Below are positions 34,105 to 42,823 of a stretch of DNA of 64,000 bases, piece by piece. The stretch is from NCBI GenBank assembly GCA_934675735.1, contig CAKURR010000001.1, positions 270,538-334,537 of the forward strand, read 5' to 3'. The notes beneath the pieces were generated by a model, which saw only the letters and a program-made list of their open reading frames with translations, was not told where the DNA came from and did no database searches. Numbering within the stretch: the first letter of the stretch is position 1; each line of letters begins with the position of its first letter. The translations under genes were made by a program, and so were the position numbers. Source of the DNA: an uncultured Clostridia bacterium. Lineage in GTDB: Bacteria; Bacillota; Clostridia; Christensenellales; Aristaeellaceae.

Positions 34105-34936
34105 CCAGACAGACGATGAGCATCGCTGCACCCGCCCCGATCGCGCGCAGACACGCGAAACCCATCAGCCGAAATTGCGTAATGCCGCACGGCTGCAAAA
34201 ACAGGCGATTCTGCGCCAAAATCGAAAAGCCGCCGAAGCCTGTCAGCGCCGCCACACAGACCAACTTTCCAAGCGATAGGGGCCGAAGGTTAAGCCACGC
34301 GCGCAGACCACCCGCAATTTCGAGCAGCGCATGCAAACCGGCCACGCCCTCTTCGGATAAAAACGGGAGGCACACGCCGATGCACGAGGCCAACACGCTG
34401 AAAAAGACAATACAGCCGCCCACGCCCATCACCGCCTGCACGCTGTCAACGATGGGGTTTTCCGTTCGCTTTGCCGTCTGCGGCATGTCGGGCGCATCGT
34501 TTATCCATGAAAAATGCCAAACGCACAGACATGCAAAGGCCGCGCCCATCCAATGCGCCAGCAGAAGGCGCAGACAGTTTCCGCCGTCCAATCCCCACGT
34601 ACGCATGGTACCCAGAAAAAACATCGGGCTGATTGTTCCCGTCAACGCGCTCAGCGCATGCAGTTGTCTGCGTTCAAGCCGACCGGCCGAAGCGGAAAGC
34701 ATCGCCGCGCCGGACGGCGAGCCGCCCAACCAGCCCAGCGCCACCGTCAGCGGCACAACAGGCAGACGGCCGGCGCTCAAACGGCTTGCCGTCGTTTTGC
34801 AAAGCACCATATAGGGGAAAAGGCTGGGCACGACGTCCCGCCCCCAAACGGTAATCGCCGTGCGGGAAGCGGAAATCGCCATATCGGGAAAGCGCAGAAT
34901 CAGCAAAATCATCAGCAGAGAAGCCGCCGCGACCAT
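34097..34936 (-). CDS. YlbJ-like sporulation membrane protein (Gate domain)
   Basis: A 279 aa protein with about seven to eight hydrophobic segments. VWGRDVVPSLFPYMVLCKTT and LGGSPSGAAMLSASAGRLER resemble YlbJ/SpoIIM-neighbour-type sporulation membrane proteins with nucleoside-recognition Gate helices. A TTG six codons upstream is possible, but GAGGTGG 7 bases before the ATG at 34936 fits better. It converges on, and overlaps, sigF. Its exact function is unknown; the assignment rests on the two motifs and the sporulation context. Confidence 0.65.
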   Translation of the reverse strand: MVAAASLLMILLILRFPDMAISASRTAITVWGRDVVPSLFPYMVLCKTTASRLSAGRLPVVPLTVALGWLGGSPSGAAMLSASAGRLERRQLHALSALTGTISPMFFLGTMRTWGLDGGNCLRLLLAHWMGAAFACLCVWHFSWINDAPDMPQTAKRTENPIVDSVQAVMGVGGCIVFFSVLASCIGVCLPFLSEEGVAGLHALLEIAGGLRAWLNLRPLSLGKLVCVAALTGFGGFSILAQNRLFLQPCGITQFRLMGFACLRAIGAGAAMLIVCLAM

Positions 34937-35051
34937 CTTTGAACCACCTCGCAAAGCAGTATATGCCGCCCACGCAGACGGAAATGAAGCGCAGCCCTTG
35001 AGAAAAACAAAGTTTTTTCCCGAAAAACGCCGAAAAATTCGGCGTCACCTG

Positions 35052-35081
35052 TTGCGCACATCGTCTGCAACGTGCTATAAT
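35052..35081 (+). promoter_or_regulatory. Promoter of yebC
   Basis: TTGCGC, 18 bp, TATAAT with an extended TGC. Confidence 0.75.
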
Positions 35082-35119
35082 AAACGATGTAGCAAAAACA
35101 ACCGGGAGGTTTTTCATTT

Positions 35120-35869
35120 ATGTCAGGCCATTCCAAGTGGGCAAATATTAAGCACAAAAAGGGCAAGGCGGACGCCGAACGCGGCAAGGTTTTCACCAAA
35201 ATCGGCCGTGAAATCGCTATCGCCGTCCGCGACGGCGGCAGCGACCCGACCGTCAACGGCAAGCTCCGCGACGTCATCGCGAAGGCGAAGGCCAACAACA
35301 TGCCCAACGAAAACATTAAGCGCTCCATCGCAAAGGCGGCGGGCGAACTGGGCAATGTCAATTACGAAGAGATTCAGTACGAAGGTTATGCGCCGGGCGG
35401 CGTTGCGGTCATCGTTTCCACCGTTACGGATAACCGCAACCGCACGGCTTCCGATATCCGCCACATCTTCGATAAGAACGGCGGCTCTCTGGGCACGAAC
35501 GGCTGTGTCTCCTACATGTTTGACAACGTGGGCATGATTGTCATCGAGCGCAAGCCCGGCATGGATGAGGACGAAGTGATGATGGCCGCGCTGGACGCGG
35601 GCGCAAGCGACGTGGAAGTGCTGGACGACAGCTTCGAAGTGACGACCACCGTTTCCGATTTCTCCGCCGTGCGCGACAATCTGGAAAAGGCCGGTTACAC
35701 CTTCCTGAGTGCCGAACTGACCATGATTCCGCAGACGACCAACGAAATCACCGATCCGGAGACCGTCGAAAAGATTCAGAAGATGCTGGAGATGCTCGAC
35801 GATTTGGACGACGTGCAGGATGTCTATCACAACGGCGACCTGCCCGAAGAAGAGGAAGAGGACGACTAA
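35120..35869 (+). CDS. YebC/PmpR family protein
   Basis: A 249 aa protein beginning SGHSKWANIKHKKGKADAER, the universal YebC signature, with the full three-domain length of the family and an acidic C-terminal tail (EEEEEDD). It has been annotated as a transcriptional regulator; members in other bacteria and mitochondria (TACO1) affect translation through proline-rich stretches. Which role applies here is not visible from sequence. CGGGAGG precedes the ATG. Monocistronic between its own promoter and terminator. Confidence 0.95.
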   Translation: MSGHSKWANIKHKKGKADAERGKVFTKIGREIAIAVRDGGSDPTVNGKLRDVIAKAKANNMPNENIKRSIAKAAGELGNVNYEEIQYEGYAPGGVAVIVSTVTDNRNRTASDIRHIFDKNGGSLGTNGCVSYMFDNVGMIVIERKPGMDEDEVMMAALDAGASDVEVLDDSFEVTTTVSDFSAVRDNLEKAGYTFLSAELTMIPQTTNEITDPETVEKIQKMLEMLDDLDDVQDVYHNGDLPEEEEEDD

Positions 35870-35892
35870 TCCCCGTTCAGCATATGAAAGAG

Positions 35893-35921
35893 GCTGCCCG
35901 GCTTGCCGAGCGGCTTTTTTT
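35893..35921 (+). terminator. Terminator of yebC
   Basis: GCTGCCCGG pairs with CCGAGCGGC (one mismatch, one G-T) followed by seven T. Confidence 0.8.
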
Positions 35922-35949
35922 CAAATCCGAACACGGTGCGGCGCGCATC

Positions 35950-35978
35950 TTGACATTTGGCCTTGATTATGAAACAAT
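35950..35978 (+). promoter_or_regulatory. Promoter of the glycosyltransferase/rsmA operon
   Basis: Perfect TTGACA, 17 bp, and a weak AACAAT. The -10 assignment is uncertain. Confidence 0.5.
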
Positions 35979-36024
35979 AGACCTGTACATTGGCTGATTT
36001 TCAGCCCGAGAAGAGGTTACCGCC

Positions 36025-36978
36025 ATGAAATCAACCGTAACACTGATTGTGCCCTGTTATAACGAAGAAGAATCGCTCCCGATTTTTTATCGCGCCGTAT
36101 GCGAAGTGGCCAAGCAGCTGCCCGAGTATGAGCTGGCGCTGCTGCTGGTCAACGATGGTTCCAAAGACGGAACGCTTCAGGTCATGCGCAATCTGGCGGC
36201 CCGGGATGAACGCGTGACGTTCATCTCTTTTTCCCGAAATTTCGGAAAAGAGGCCGCTATGTACGCCGGTTTCTGCAACGCCAAGGGGGATTATGTCGCG
36301 GTGATGGATGCCGATATGCAGGACCCGCCATCCCTTCTGCCGGAAATGCTGCGCATTCTCGAAACGGAAGAATATGACAGCGTTGCGACCCGCCGCGTTA
36401 CGCGCGAGGGCGAACCGCCCATCCGCTCTTTTTTCGCGCGCATGTTTTATCGGCTCATCAACCGCATTTCCGAAGCGGATATCGTGGACGGCGCGCGCGA
36501 TTTTCGCCTGATGAAGCGCGAAATGGTCGAGGCGATTGTATCCATGTGCGAATACAACCGTTTTTCTAAAGGTATTTTCGGCTGGATTGGCTTCAAGACC
36601 AAGTGGCTTCCGTATAAAAATGTGGAGCGCGTCGCGGGCGAAACAAAGTGGAGCTTTTTTAAGCTGTTCAAATATTCGCTCGACGGCATTGTCAATTTCT
36701 CGCAGATGCCGCTGTCCATCGCATCCGTTTCCGGCCTGATTCTCACCTTTATCGCGTTTTTCATGGTGCTCTTCGTCGTGGTTCGTCGGCTGATTTTCGG
36801 CGATCCGGTCGCGGGCTGGGCGTCCACGGTCTGCATCATTCTGTTTATCGGCGGCGTTCAGCTGCTTTGTATGGGCATCATGGGGCAGTATCTGGCCAAA
36901 ACGTATCTGGAAGTGAAAAACCGCCCGCACTATATCATCAGCGAAACCAACGATAAAGACGCAAAGCGCATTGGCTGA
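36025..36978 (+). CDS. Family 2 glycosyltransferase (GtrB/DPM1-like) with two membrane helices
   Basis: A 317 aa enzyme. The N-terminal GT2 domain has VPCYNEEESL, LLLVNDGSKDGT (nucleotide-sugar binding) and AVMDADMQDPP (a DxD-type metal site). KWSFFKLFKYSLDGIVNFS precedes two C-terminal transmembrane helices (about 230-290). This is the layout of enzymes that transfer a sugar to undecaprenyl phosphate at the membrane. CGAGAAGAGG precedes the ATG. It lies upstream of rsmA by 18 bases, without obvious functional link. Confidence 0.92.
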   Translation: MKSTVTLIVPCYNEEESLPIFYRAVCEVAKQLPEYELALLLVNDGSKDGTLQVMRNLAARDERVTFISFSRNFGKEAAMYAGFCNAKGDYVAVMDADMQDPPSLLPEMLRILETEEYDSVATRRVTREGEPPIRSFFARMFYRLINRISEADIVDGARDFRLMKREMVEAIVSMCEYNRFSKGIFGWIGFKTKWLPYKNVERVAGETKWSFFKLFKYSLDGIVNFSQMPLSIASVSGLILTFIAFFMVLFVVVRRLIFGDPVAGWASTVCIILFIGGVQLLCMGIMGQYLAKTYLEVKNRPHYIISETNDKDAKRIG

Positions 36979-36996
36979 TACGAGGAGGCTCTATTC

Positions 36997-37887
36997 TTGA
37001 AAGCAAAAAAACATGGTTCCTTCCATCAAAAGCACAGTCTGGGGCAGAACTTTATTGAGGATGAGACGCTGCTTGAACAGCTGGCCGAGCTTGCTCTGGT
37101 CGGGCCGGAGGACTGCGTGCTCGAAATCGGGCCCGGTTTCGGCGCGCTGACCAAGCCGCTGGCTCGGCGGACCAAGCAGATTGTTTCCCTTGAAATCGAC
37201 AAAACCCTCATTCCAATTCTGAATGTCACGCTCGAAAAATGTGCCAACGCCCGCGTCGTCTGCGGCGACGTGATGCGCACTGATTTGTCGGCTTTCGTTC
37301 AAGAAGCGTTTGGCGATGCCTGCGATTCGCTTCGCGTGGCGACCAATCTGCCTTATTACATCACGACGGATGTGCTGACCAAGCTGATGCGCGAACTGCC
37401 GCAGGCTAAATCCATCGCGGTCATGATTCAAAAAGAGGTCGGCGACAAGCTGCTCAGCGCGCCGGGGGACGACGGTTACGGGCCGCTGGCCGTGATGTGT
37501 CAATATCATTACGACGTGAGCCGCGCGCTCGACGTGCCCGCCGCGTGCTTCAATCCGCCGCCAAAGGTGGATTCGAGCTTCATGGTGCTTCGTCGGCTCG
37601 AACATCCGTGCGTAGATGCGGGGGATGAAGCCGTCTTTACCCGTCTCGTGCGCACGGCTTTTGCCATGCGGCGCAAAACGCTGCTCAACAATCTGGTTTC
37701 TGGCTTCTCGCTCAGTCGGGAGCAGGCTTCCGCCTGTCTGGAAAACGCCGGTCTGTCGGCTCAAGTCCGTGCGGAAGAGTTGAGTCTTGAGGATTTTGCG
37801 GCGCTGTCTCGCGAGCTTCAACACGAATCTCAAAAAGAAGCAGGGCATTCCGCACAATCGGGCGACGGAGAAAAGCATGAAGAATAA
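36997..37887 (+). CDS. rsmA: 16S rRNA dimethyladenosine transferase RsmA (KsgA)
   Basis: A 296 aa methyltransferase that dimethylates the two adjacent adenines near the 3' end of 16S rRNA. HSLGQNFIEDE is the family N-terminus, CVLEIGPGFGALT the SAM-binding motif, and VATNLPYYITT the catalytic NLPY motif. Translation starts at TTG, 8-10 bases after GAGGAGG. The stop overlaps the start of the following secreted enzyme gene by 11 bases. Confidence 0.95.
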   Translation: MKAKKHGSFHQKHSLGQNFIEDETLLEQLAELALVGPEDCVLEIGPGFGALTKPLARRTKQIVSLEIDKTLIPILNVTLEKCANARVVCGDVMRTDLSAFVQEAFGDACDSLRVATNLPYYITTDVLTKLMRELPQAKSIAVMIQKEVGDKLLSAPGDDGYGPLAVMCQYHYDVSRALDVPAACFNPPPKVDSSFMVLRRLEHPCVDAGDEAVFTRLVRTAFAMRRKTLLNNLVSGFSLSREQASACLENAGLSAQVRAEELSLEDFAALSRELQHESQKEAGHSAQSGDGEKHEE

Positions 37888-40036
37888 AAGCCTCGTCCTT
37901 ACAGCGTTGGTTCTTTTGTTCACGCTGTTTCTCGCTTGTGCCCTTGCGCAGGAAGCCGAAAACCTGACGGACAGCTGTATCATCACTTCGCCGGGCAAAG
38001 AGAGTGCCGCGGTGCACGACGGCGCATACACCAGCTTCTGGCAAAGCAAAACGGGCGAGCGGCCTTATCTTGAATTTGAAACGCCTGAGGGCAAAAGCGC
38101 GCAGTATCTGTATATCTGCTTCGCCGAAATGCCGACTTCGTGGGCCATCGAGGAAGAAATCGACGGCGAATGGATGCCTTTTATCGAAGGCACACAGGAT
38201 TACGTCCACGTTCTGCTTGAGCTAAACGGCAAGACGCACTTTCGGCTCGTGGAAACCTCCGGCAAAAAGACCTATCTGAAAATCAACGAAGTCTATGTCT
38301 TTGGCGAAGGCGATTTGCCGGACTGGGTGCAGCGCTGGCAGCCCACGCCCGAAAAGGCGGATTTGCTTCTGCTGGTCGCGCATCCGGATGATGAGCTCAT
38401 CTTCTTCGGCGGCACAATCCCGACCTATGCCGCGGAACGGGGCATGAACGTCGTCGTCGCATATATGAGCTATTCCAACACGACGCGCCGAAGCGAGCTG
38501 CTCAACGGGCTGTGGCATATGGGCCTTCGGCAGTATCCCGTCATCGGGGATTTTGCCGACGTGTATATGAAAACGCTGGACGCCGCCTACTCGGGCTGGC
38601 ATAAATCAAACAGCCGTGCGTATATCACCGAACTGATTCGCCGCTATAAGCCCGAAGTCATGCTGACCCACGACATCAACGGCGAATACGGCCACGGTGC
38701 GCACAGGCTCTGTGCCGATGCGGCCAAATACTGCGTCAGCCATGCCAACGATGCGGACTACATGCCGCAATCCGCCGAGAAATGGGGCACGTGGCAGGTT
38801 AAAAAGCTTTATCTGCACATGGGGCAGGAAAACACGATGACCATGGATTGGCGCGTTCCGCTTGCGTCGATGAGTGGAAAAACGGGGCTTGAGTTGGCGC
38901 AGGAGGCCTATGCGTTCCATGTCACGCAGCAAAGCACGTCCTTTACCGTAACTGATGAAGGGCGAACCGGCAACGCAAAATTCAGTCTGGTCGCCTCGAC
39001 AGTCGGCAATGACATAGTCGGCGGCGATTTCTTTGAAAACATATTCTCCGATAAAGAAGCCACGGCAGATGAAGCCGACGAAACCGAGCTTGCTCAGGAA
39101 GAAGAGGAGCTTTCGCCTGCGCCTGTCGTTTACGACAAGGTGAAAGCCGATGTGGATTGGCCGACAGAGCCGCCGACGCTGGATGCCTACGGCTATCCCT
39201 TATCCGGCGAACAGGTTTATATCGACGAAGAGACCGGAATCTGGTTCTACGCATCGCCGACGCTCGTGGTTCGCGTTGACCGCCGTTTTGACAGTGAAGA
39301 AGTCGTCACCCGGTATGAAGCGCACGTTTTCTGCGATTTGAACGCCGAACGCGTGGGAAGCATCCTCTATAATCCGGAAAAGCCGCAGCAAAAACACGTT
39401 CAGGCTGCGTTGATTGCCAAACAAAACCGGGTTGTCTGGGGCATGAACACGGATTATTACACCTATCGGCTCGGCCGCAAAACCATTACCGGCATGGTCA
39501 TCCGTGGCGGAAAGGTCTTTTTCGACCGCGTGCCCGAGGCGAATCGGCATCAGTTTCCAAATCTGGATACGCTGGCCATGCTGAAAGACGGAAGCTGGCG
39601 CGTGTTCCATTCCGACGAACACACCGCGCAGGAATATCTGGATATGGGCGCGATAGACGTCTTTTCCTTCGGCCCGTATCTGGTTCGGGATGGAGAAATC
39701 AATCCGTTTATCGACCGGATGACAAACGGCAAAACCCCGCAGCCGCGCTGCGCCATCGGCATGATTGAGCCGGGGCATTATTACGCCGTTCTGGCGGAAG
39801 GGCGCATCCGCAATGTCAGCGTCGGCGTATCCGTCGCGCAGATGGCCGAGTGGATGCAGGCCGGCGGCTGTCGGGAAGCGCTCAATCTGGACGGCGGCCA
39901 GACCGCTGTCATGCTGTTTATGGGCGAGCAGATTACGCGCATCGGCAAATACGACGGCAAAACAAATGCCCGCGCAACGACGGAAATCATCGGCGTCGGG
40001 CATTCCGAACAGATTGATTCGGGAACAACAAAATAA
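37877..40036 (+). CDS. Secreted PIG-L deacetylase fused to a phosphodiester glycosidase domain
   Basis: A 719 aa protein. A signal peptide (KSLVLTALVLLFTLFLACALA, cut near residue 24) is followed by a beta-rich region (about 30-145), a PIG-L/LmbE deacetylase with AHPDDE (168-173) and a downstream HDINGEYGHGAH (H265, H273, H276), an acidic linker (about 395-430), and a C-terminal NAGPA/DUF2233-type phosphodiester glycosidase domain with ALNLDGGQTAVML near its end. The first module removes acetyl groups from N-acetylglucosamine compounds; the second family cleaves GlcNAc-phosphodiesters. Together they suggest processing of an exported glycan or teichoic-type polymer. The true start is the ATG at 37877, overlapping rsmA. 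Confidence 0.85.
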   Translation: MKNKSLVLTALVLLFTLFLACALAQEAENLTDSCIITSPGKESAAVHDGAYTSFWQSKTGERPYLEFETPEGKSAQYLYICFAEMPTSWAIEEEIDGEWMPFIEGTQDYVHVLLELNGKTHFRLVETSGKKTYLKINEVYVFGEGDLPDWVQRWQPTPEKADLLLLVAHPDDELIFFGGTIPTYAAERGMNVVVAYMSYSNTTRRSELLNGLWHMGLRQYPVIGDFADVYMKTLDAAYSGWHKSNSRAYITELIRRYKPEVMLTHDINGEYGHGAHRLCADAAKYCVSHANDADYMPQSAEKWGTWQVKKLYLHMGQENTMTMDWRVPLASMSGKTGLELAQEAYAFHVTQQSTSFTVTDEGRTGNAKFSLVASTVGNDIVGGDFFENIFSDKEATADEADETELAQEEEELSPAPVVYDKVKADVDWPTEPPTLDAYGYPLSGEQVYIDEETGIWFYASPTLVVRVDRRFDSEEVVTRYEAHVFCDLNAERVGSILYNPEKPQQKHVQAALIAKQNRVVWGMNTDYYTYRLGRKTITGMVIRGGKVFFDRVPEANRHQFPNLDTLAMLKDGSWRVFHSDEHTAQEYLDMGAIDVFSFGPYLVRDGEINPFIDRMTNGKTPQPRCAIGMIEPGHYYAVLAEGRIRNVSVGVSVAQMAEWMQAGGCREALNLDGGQTAVMLFMGEQITRIGKYDGKTNARATTEIIGVGHSEQIDSGTTK

Positions 40037-40045
40037 AGTACTACA

Positions 40046-40096
40046 CATAAAAGCGACGCGGACACGCAGCAAATGCACGTCCGCGTCGCTTTTATG
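40046..40096. terminator. Long bidirectional terminator hairpin
   Basis: An 18 bp perfect inverted repeat (CATAAAAGCGACGCGGAC and its complement) with a 15-base loop, A-rich and T-rich at the ends, between convergent genes. Confidence 0.85.
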
Positions 40097-40111
40097 CTGA
40101 AAAAGTGCACT

Positions 40112-40675
40112 TTATCGGCTCAGAAAACGAAGGCGGGGGCGGAGCTTATTCGCATAAAGCACCGTCAGCGGCTGGAGCAGGCGATCGTAGAGCAGCAGAC
40201 AGACATTCATCAACACGACAAAAAACGCCAGCAGCCACGCACCCATCTCGGCAAACTCGGAAACGACCGCGTCCATATGAAGCACAAAGCCCAGCACGGC
40301 GTACATGGCGACAATCGAAACGTTGAAAACCAGCAGCTTCAGCACAAGGCGAATCGGCTTCTTTTTCTGCTTGTCGATATCCCACTTGATAATCGGGTAA
40401 TACCCCAGGAAAATGTAAAAGAACGCCGCTTCTTTGTCAACGCCGAGCGTCAGCACAATCAGCGCGGTCGCGATATAGGCCGTCCATGCGGTTTTTCGGC
40501 CGTATTCAAGCATAATCGGTAAGAGCAGCACGCTGCCGAGCATCGGCGCGCAATATGTCGCAATCGGAATCACGCCGCCGGTCAGCATCAGCGCCACGGA
40601 AAGCGCAACCATCATGCCGCAAAAGGCAACCATGGTGCTCTGTTTTCTGCTGCCGGAACGATTTTGCCCCGCCAT
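40112..40675 (-). CDS. Conserved membrane protein of unknown function
   Basis: A 187 aa protein with about five or six predicted helices, starting MAGQNRSGSRKQST and continuing MVAFCGMMVALSVALMLTGG. The size, topology and position next to thiT resemble substrate-binding (S) components of ECF transporters, but no family motif is certain. A longer frame upstream has no ribosome-binding site; GAGGG before the ATG at 40675 sets the start. It has its own promoter, and a terminator separates it from thiT, so it is not obviously under the TPP riboswitch. Confidence 0.65.
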   Translation of the reverse strand: MAGQNRSGSRKQSTMVAFCGMMVALSVALMLTGGVIPIATYCAPMLGSVLLLPIMLEYGRKTAWTAYIATALIVLTLGVDKEAAFFYIFLGYYPIIKWDIDKQKKKPIRLVLKLLVFNVSIVAMYAVLGFVLHMDAVVSEFAEMGAWLLAFFVVLMNVCLLLYDRLLQPLTVLYANKLRPRLRFLSR

Positions 40676-40709
40676 AAATATCCCTCTTCTCCCTGAATTG
40701 CTAATTTTA

Positions 40710-40738
40710 ATTATAACACAGGACTCGGGTTTGCACAA
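40710..40738 (-). promoter_or_regulatory. Promoter of the 40112-40675 membrane protein gene
   Basis: Minus-strand TTGTGC, 17 bp, TATAAT. Confidence 0.7.
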
Positions 40739-40788
40739 CTGACCCGCATGCATTCCAAACCGCGGGCCGAAATGCATTCAGGCGAAAT

Positions 40789-40819
40789 AAAAAACCCCTC
40801 CGCCGCGGGGACGGAGAGG
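40789..40819 (-). terminator. Terminator of thiT
   Basis: On the minus strand CCTCTCCGT pairs with GCGGAGGGG, followed by TTTTTT. Confidence 0.8.
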
Positions 40820-40841
40820 ACACATAGGGAGACGAGGATAA

Positions 40842-41477
40842 TCAGTCCTGAAGCGCCAGACGGCGGGCCAGCTGACGAATCTGCGGAATCATCGCCAGCA
40901 CAATGCAGATGATGGCTTCCGGCACAAGGTAGAGGCCGTTGTAAACGGCGGAATACACCAGCACGTTCTGGCCCTCGGGCGCATACATGCCGAAGAAAAT
41001 CACGCCGGACAGGAAGGCGCAGACAAAGCGGCCAAACGTGCCTAGGATGATGCCCGGAATCATGCCCCACTGCTCGGAGAACTTGTTGGACAGACCGGCC
41101 AGACCCAGCATGGCAAACGCCAGCGGATAATCCAGAATCAGCTCAATGGGATGGACGAAATACAATCCGCCCTGAAGGAACTGCACAAAGCCATACGCCG
41201 CACCGACCAGCATGCCCGGGCCAACGCCGTAAGCGTAAGCGAACATGAACATCGGCAGCATGCTCGCCAGTGTGATGGTGCCGCCCTGCGGCATTTTATA
41301 CAGCGCGATGAAGGAGAGCACGGTGGAAAGCGCGATGCAGAGCGCGCCGTTGGCCAGCATGCGCGCCGTCCAACGCTTTTTGTCCTTGGAGACGGCGAAC
41401 ACCACGACGCCGACCAGCAGCAGCGCGACGATTACGCCCCAAGTTGCGGAAGAAACCTCGGCAAATGCAGAAAACAT
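40842..41477 (-). CDS. thiT: Thiamine ECF transporter S component ThiT
   Basis: A 211 aa protein with six to seven helices. After the first helix it has RMLANGALCIALSTVLSFIA and YKMPQGGTITLASMLPMF, the latter a recognisable ThiT segment forming the thiamine site. ThiT captures thiamine and works with a shared EcfAA'T module, not encoded here. A 15-codon upstream extension lacks a ribosome-binding site; AAAGGGG precedes the ATG at 41477. It is preceded by a TPP riboswitch and terminator, which confirms the vitamin. Confidence 0.94.
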   Translation of the reverse strand: MFSAFAEVSSATWGVIVALLLVGVVVFAVSKDKKRWTARMLANGALCIALSTVLSFIALYKMPQGGTITLASMLPMFMFAYAYGVGPGMLVGAAYGFVQFLQGGLYFVHPIELILDYPLAFAMLGLAGLSNKFSEQWGMIPGIILGTFGRFVCAFLSGVIFFGMYAPEGQNVLVYSAVYNGLYLVPEAIICIVLAMIPQIRQLARRLALQD

Positions 41478-41520
41478 GATTGGAAAACCCCTTTCTCTTC
41501 GTATGCAATTCTTCGGCCGC

Positions 41521-41553
41521 AAAAAAGCCGCAACCCTATCTCAGGATTGCGGC
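41521..41553 (-). terminator. Riboswitch-controlled terminator of thiT
   Basis: Minus-strand GCCGCAATCC pairs with GGGTTGCGGC, followed by six T. It sits between the TPP aptamer and thiT and would form when TPP is bound. Confidence 0.85.
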
Positions 41554-41575
41554 TCTGATTTTGAATCAAGCTCGT

Positions 41576-41662
41576 CGCTTCCCTACGGTAGGATTAACTA
41601 CACAGGTTCAAAGGGACAGGCCTTTCGGCCATCTCAGCATTGCGCGCCCCCAGCGGTCTTTT
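41576..41662 (-). promoter_or_regulatory. TPP riboswitch (thi box)
   Basis: Read on the minus strand, the conserved elements occur in order: GGGGGCGC, GCTGAGATGGCC, CCCTTTGAACCTG, TAATCCTACCGTAGGGAAGC. Together they make the canonical thi-box aptamer, with a shortened P3 (GGCCGAAAGGCC). The following terminator makes it a transcriptional OFF switch for thiamine uptake. Confidence 0.96.
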
Positions 41663-41676
41663 GAATTGTCGGACTT

Positions 41677-41705
41677 ATTATACCCGCACAAAGCGGCGCT
41701 GTCAA
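41677..41705 (-). promoter_or_regulatory. Promoter of the thiT transcript
   Basis: Perfect consensus on the minus strand: TTGACA, 17 bp, TATAAT. Confidence 0.88.
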
Positions 41706-41712
41706 GCAGAAT

Positions 41713-42681
41713 TTATGCGTGTCCGCCGCCCATCAGCAGCGCCATGACGGCTTTCTGCGCGTGGAGACGGTTTTCGGCCTCGTCAAAGACAACGCTGTGG
41801 CTGCCGTCAATCACCTCGGCGGTCACTTCTTCGCCGCGGTGAGCAGGCAGGCAATGGAGGAAAATGCCGTCCTCATGCGCAGCTTTCAGGCACTCGGCGT
41901 TGATTTGATAGCCCGCAAACGCCTGCTTGCGCTTCTCGGCTTCGCCTTCCTGGCCCATGCTCGCCCATACATCGGTATACAGCACGTCGGCATCCTTGCA
42001 GGCTTCCAGCGGATCGGTGCAGACCGTCACCTTGCTGCCGCTGGCCGCCGCGTTTTCCACGGCCCACGCGGTGTAAATCGGATTGGGCTTGTAGCCGTCC
42101 GGGCTGGCGACGGAGATGTCGATGCCGAGTTTGGAACAGCCAATCATCAGCGAATGCGCCATGTTGTTGCCGTCGCCGACAAAGGCGAGCTTCAGCCCCT
42201 TGAGCGCGCCCTTCTTTTCATAAATGGTCAGCAAATCCGCCAGCACCTGGCAGGGGTGGAACTCATCCGTCAGGCCGTTGATAATCGGAATCGAACCGAA
42301 CTTGGCCAGCTCCTCCAAATCGCTCTGCTTGAACGTGCGAATCATAATGCCGTCCACCATGCGGGAGAGCACCTGCGCCGTATCGCTGATGGGTTCGCCG
42401 CGGCCGAGCTGAATATCATGGGTGGAAAGGAAGAGGGCGCTGCCGCCGAGCTGCGTCGCGCCGACCTCAAAGGAAACGCGGGTGCGCGTGGAGGATTTGG
42501 CGAAAATCATCGCCAGCGTCTTGCCGCTCAGGCAGGTTTGCTTCTGCCCGCTCTTCTGCATGGCCTTGAGCTTAACTGACAAAGACAGGCACTGGAGAAT
42601 TTCATCCGCGCTCCAATCCTGAAGGGTGAGCAGGTGTTTTTGAGAAAAAGGCTGAACCGCCTGATATTGAGTCAAATCCAT
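41713..42681 (-). CDS. argF: Ornithine carbamoyltransferase
   Basis: A 322 aa enzyme making citrulline from ornithine and carbamoyl phosphate. SSTRTRVSFE binds carbamoyl phosphate, FHPCQVLADL is the HPxQ motif and HCLPAHRGEE the HCLP ornithine-side motif, all intact. A long upstream extension of the frame is not conserved; AGGAGG 9 bases before the ATG at 42681 marks the start. No other arg gene is nearby. An ARG box over its promoter suggests arginine-dependent repression, hence a biosynthetic rather than catabolic enzyme. Confidence 0.95.
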   Translation of the reverse strand: MDLTQYQAVQPFSQKHLLTLQDWSADEILQCLSLSVKLKAMQKSGQKQTCLSGKTLAMIFAKSSTRTRVSFEVGATQLGGSALFLSTHDIQLGRGEPISDTAQVLSRMVDGIMIRTFKQSDLEELAKFGSIPIINGLTDEFHPCQVLADLLTIYEKKGALKGLKLAFVGDGNNMAHSLMIGCSKLGIDISVASPDGYKPNPIYTAWAVENAAASGSKVTVCTDPLEACKDADVLYTDVWASMGQEGEAEKRKQAFAGYQINAECLKAAHEDGIFLHCLPAHRGEEVTAEVIDGSHSVVFDEAENRLHAQKAVMALLMGGGHA

Positions 42682-42708
42682 GGTTGATATCCTCCTCGGT
42701 TGATAATG

Positions 42709-42743
42709 TGCATGATTATACATCAAATCTGAATAATATGCAA
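42709..42743 (-). promoter_or_regulatory. argF promoter overlapped by an ARG box
   Basis: TGCATGATTATACA (42709-42722) matches the ArgR/AhrC consensus TGNATNNNNATNCA exactly. Minus-strand TATAAT (42720-42715) lies inside it and a weak TTGCAT -35 box is 17 bp upstream. A second imperfect box (TGAATAATATGCA) overlaps the -35 region. Confidence 0.75.
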
Positions 42744-42823
42744 TCCTAAATCGACGATTTCCACAAAAAATATTTTTTGAAAAGGCGAAACCCTCTGTTT
42801 TTTCATAAAAATGTGTTTTGCAC

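Noticed and set aside
40046..40096. Terminal inverted repeat of a mobile element
   Set aside because: The two arms are adjacent and form one hairpin between convergent genes, as a terminator does; there is no transposase.
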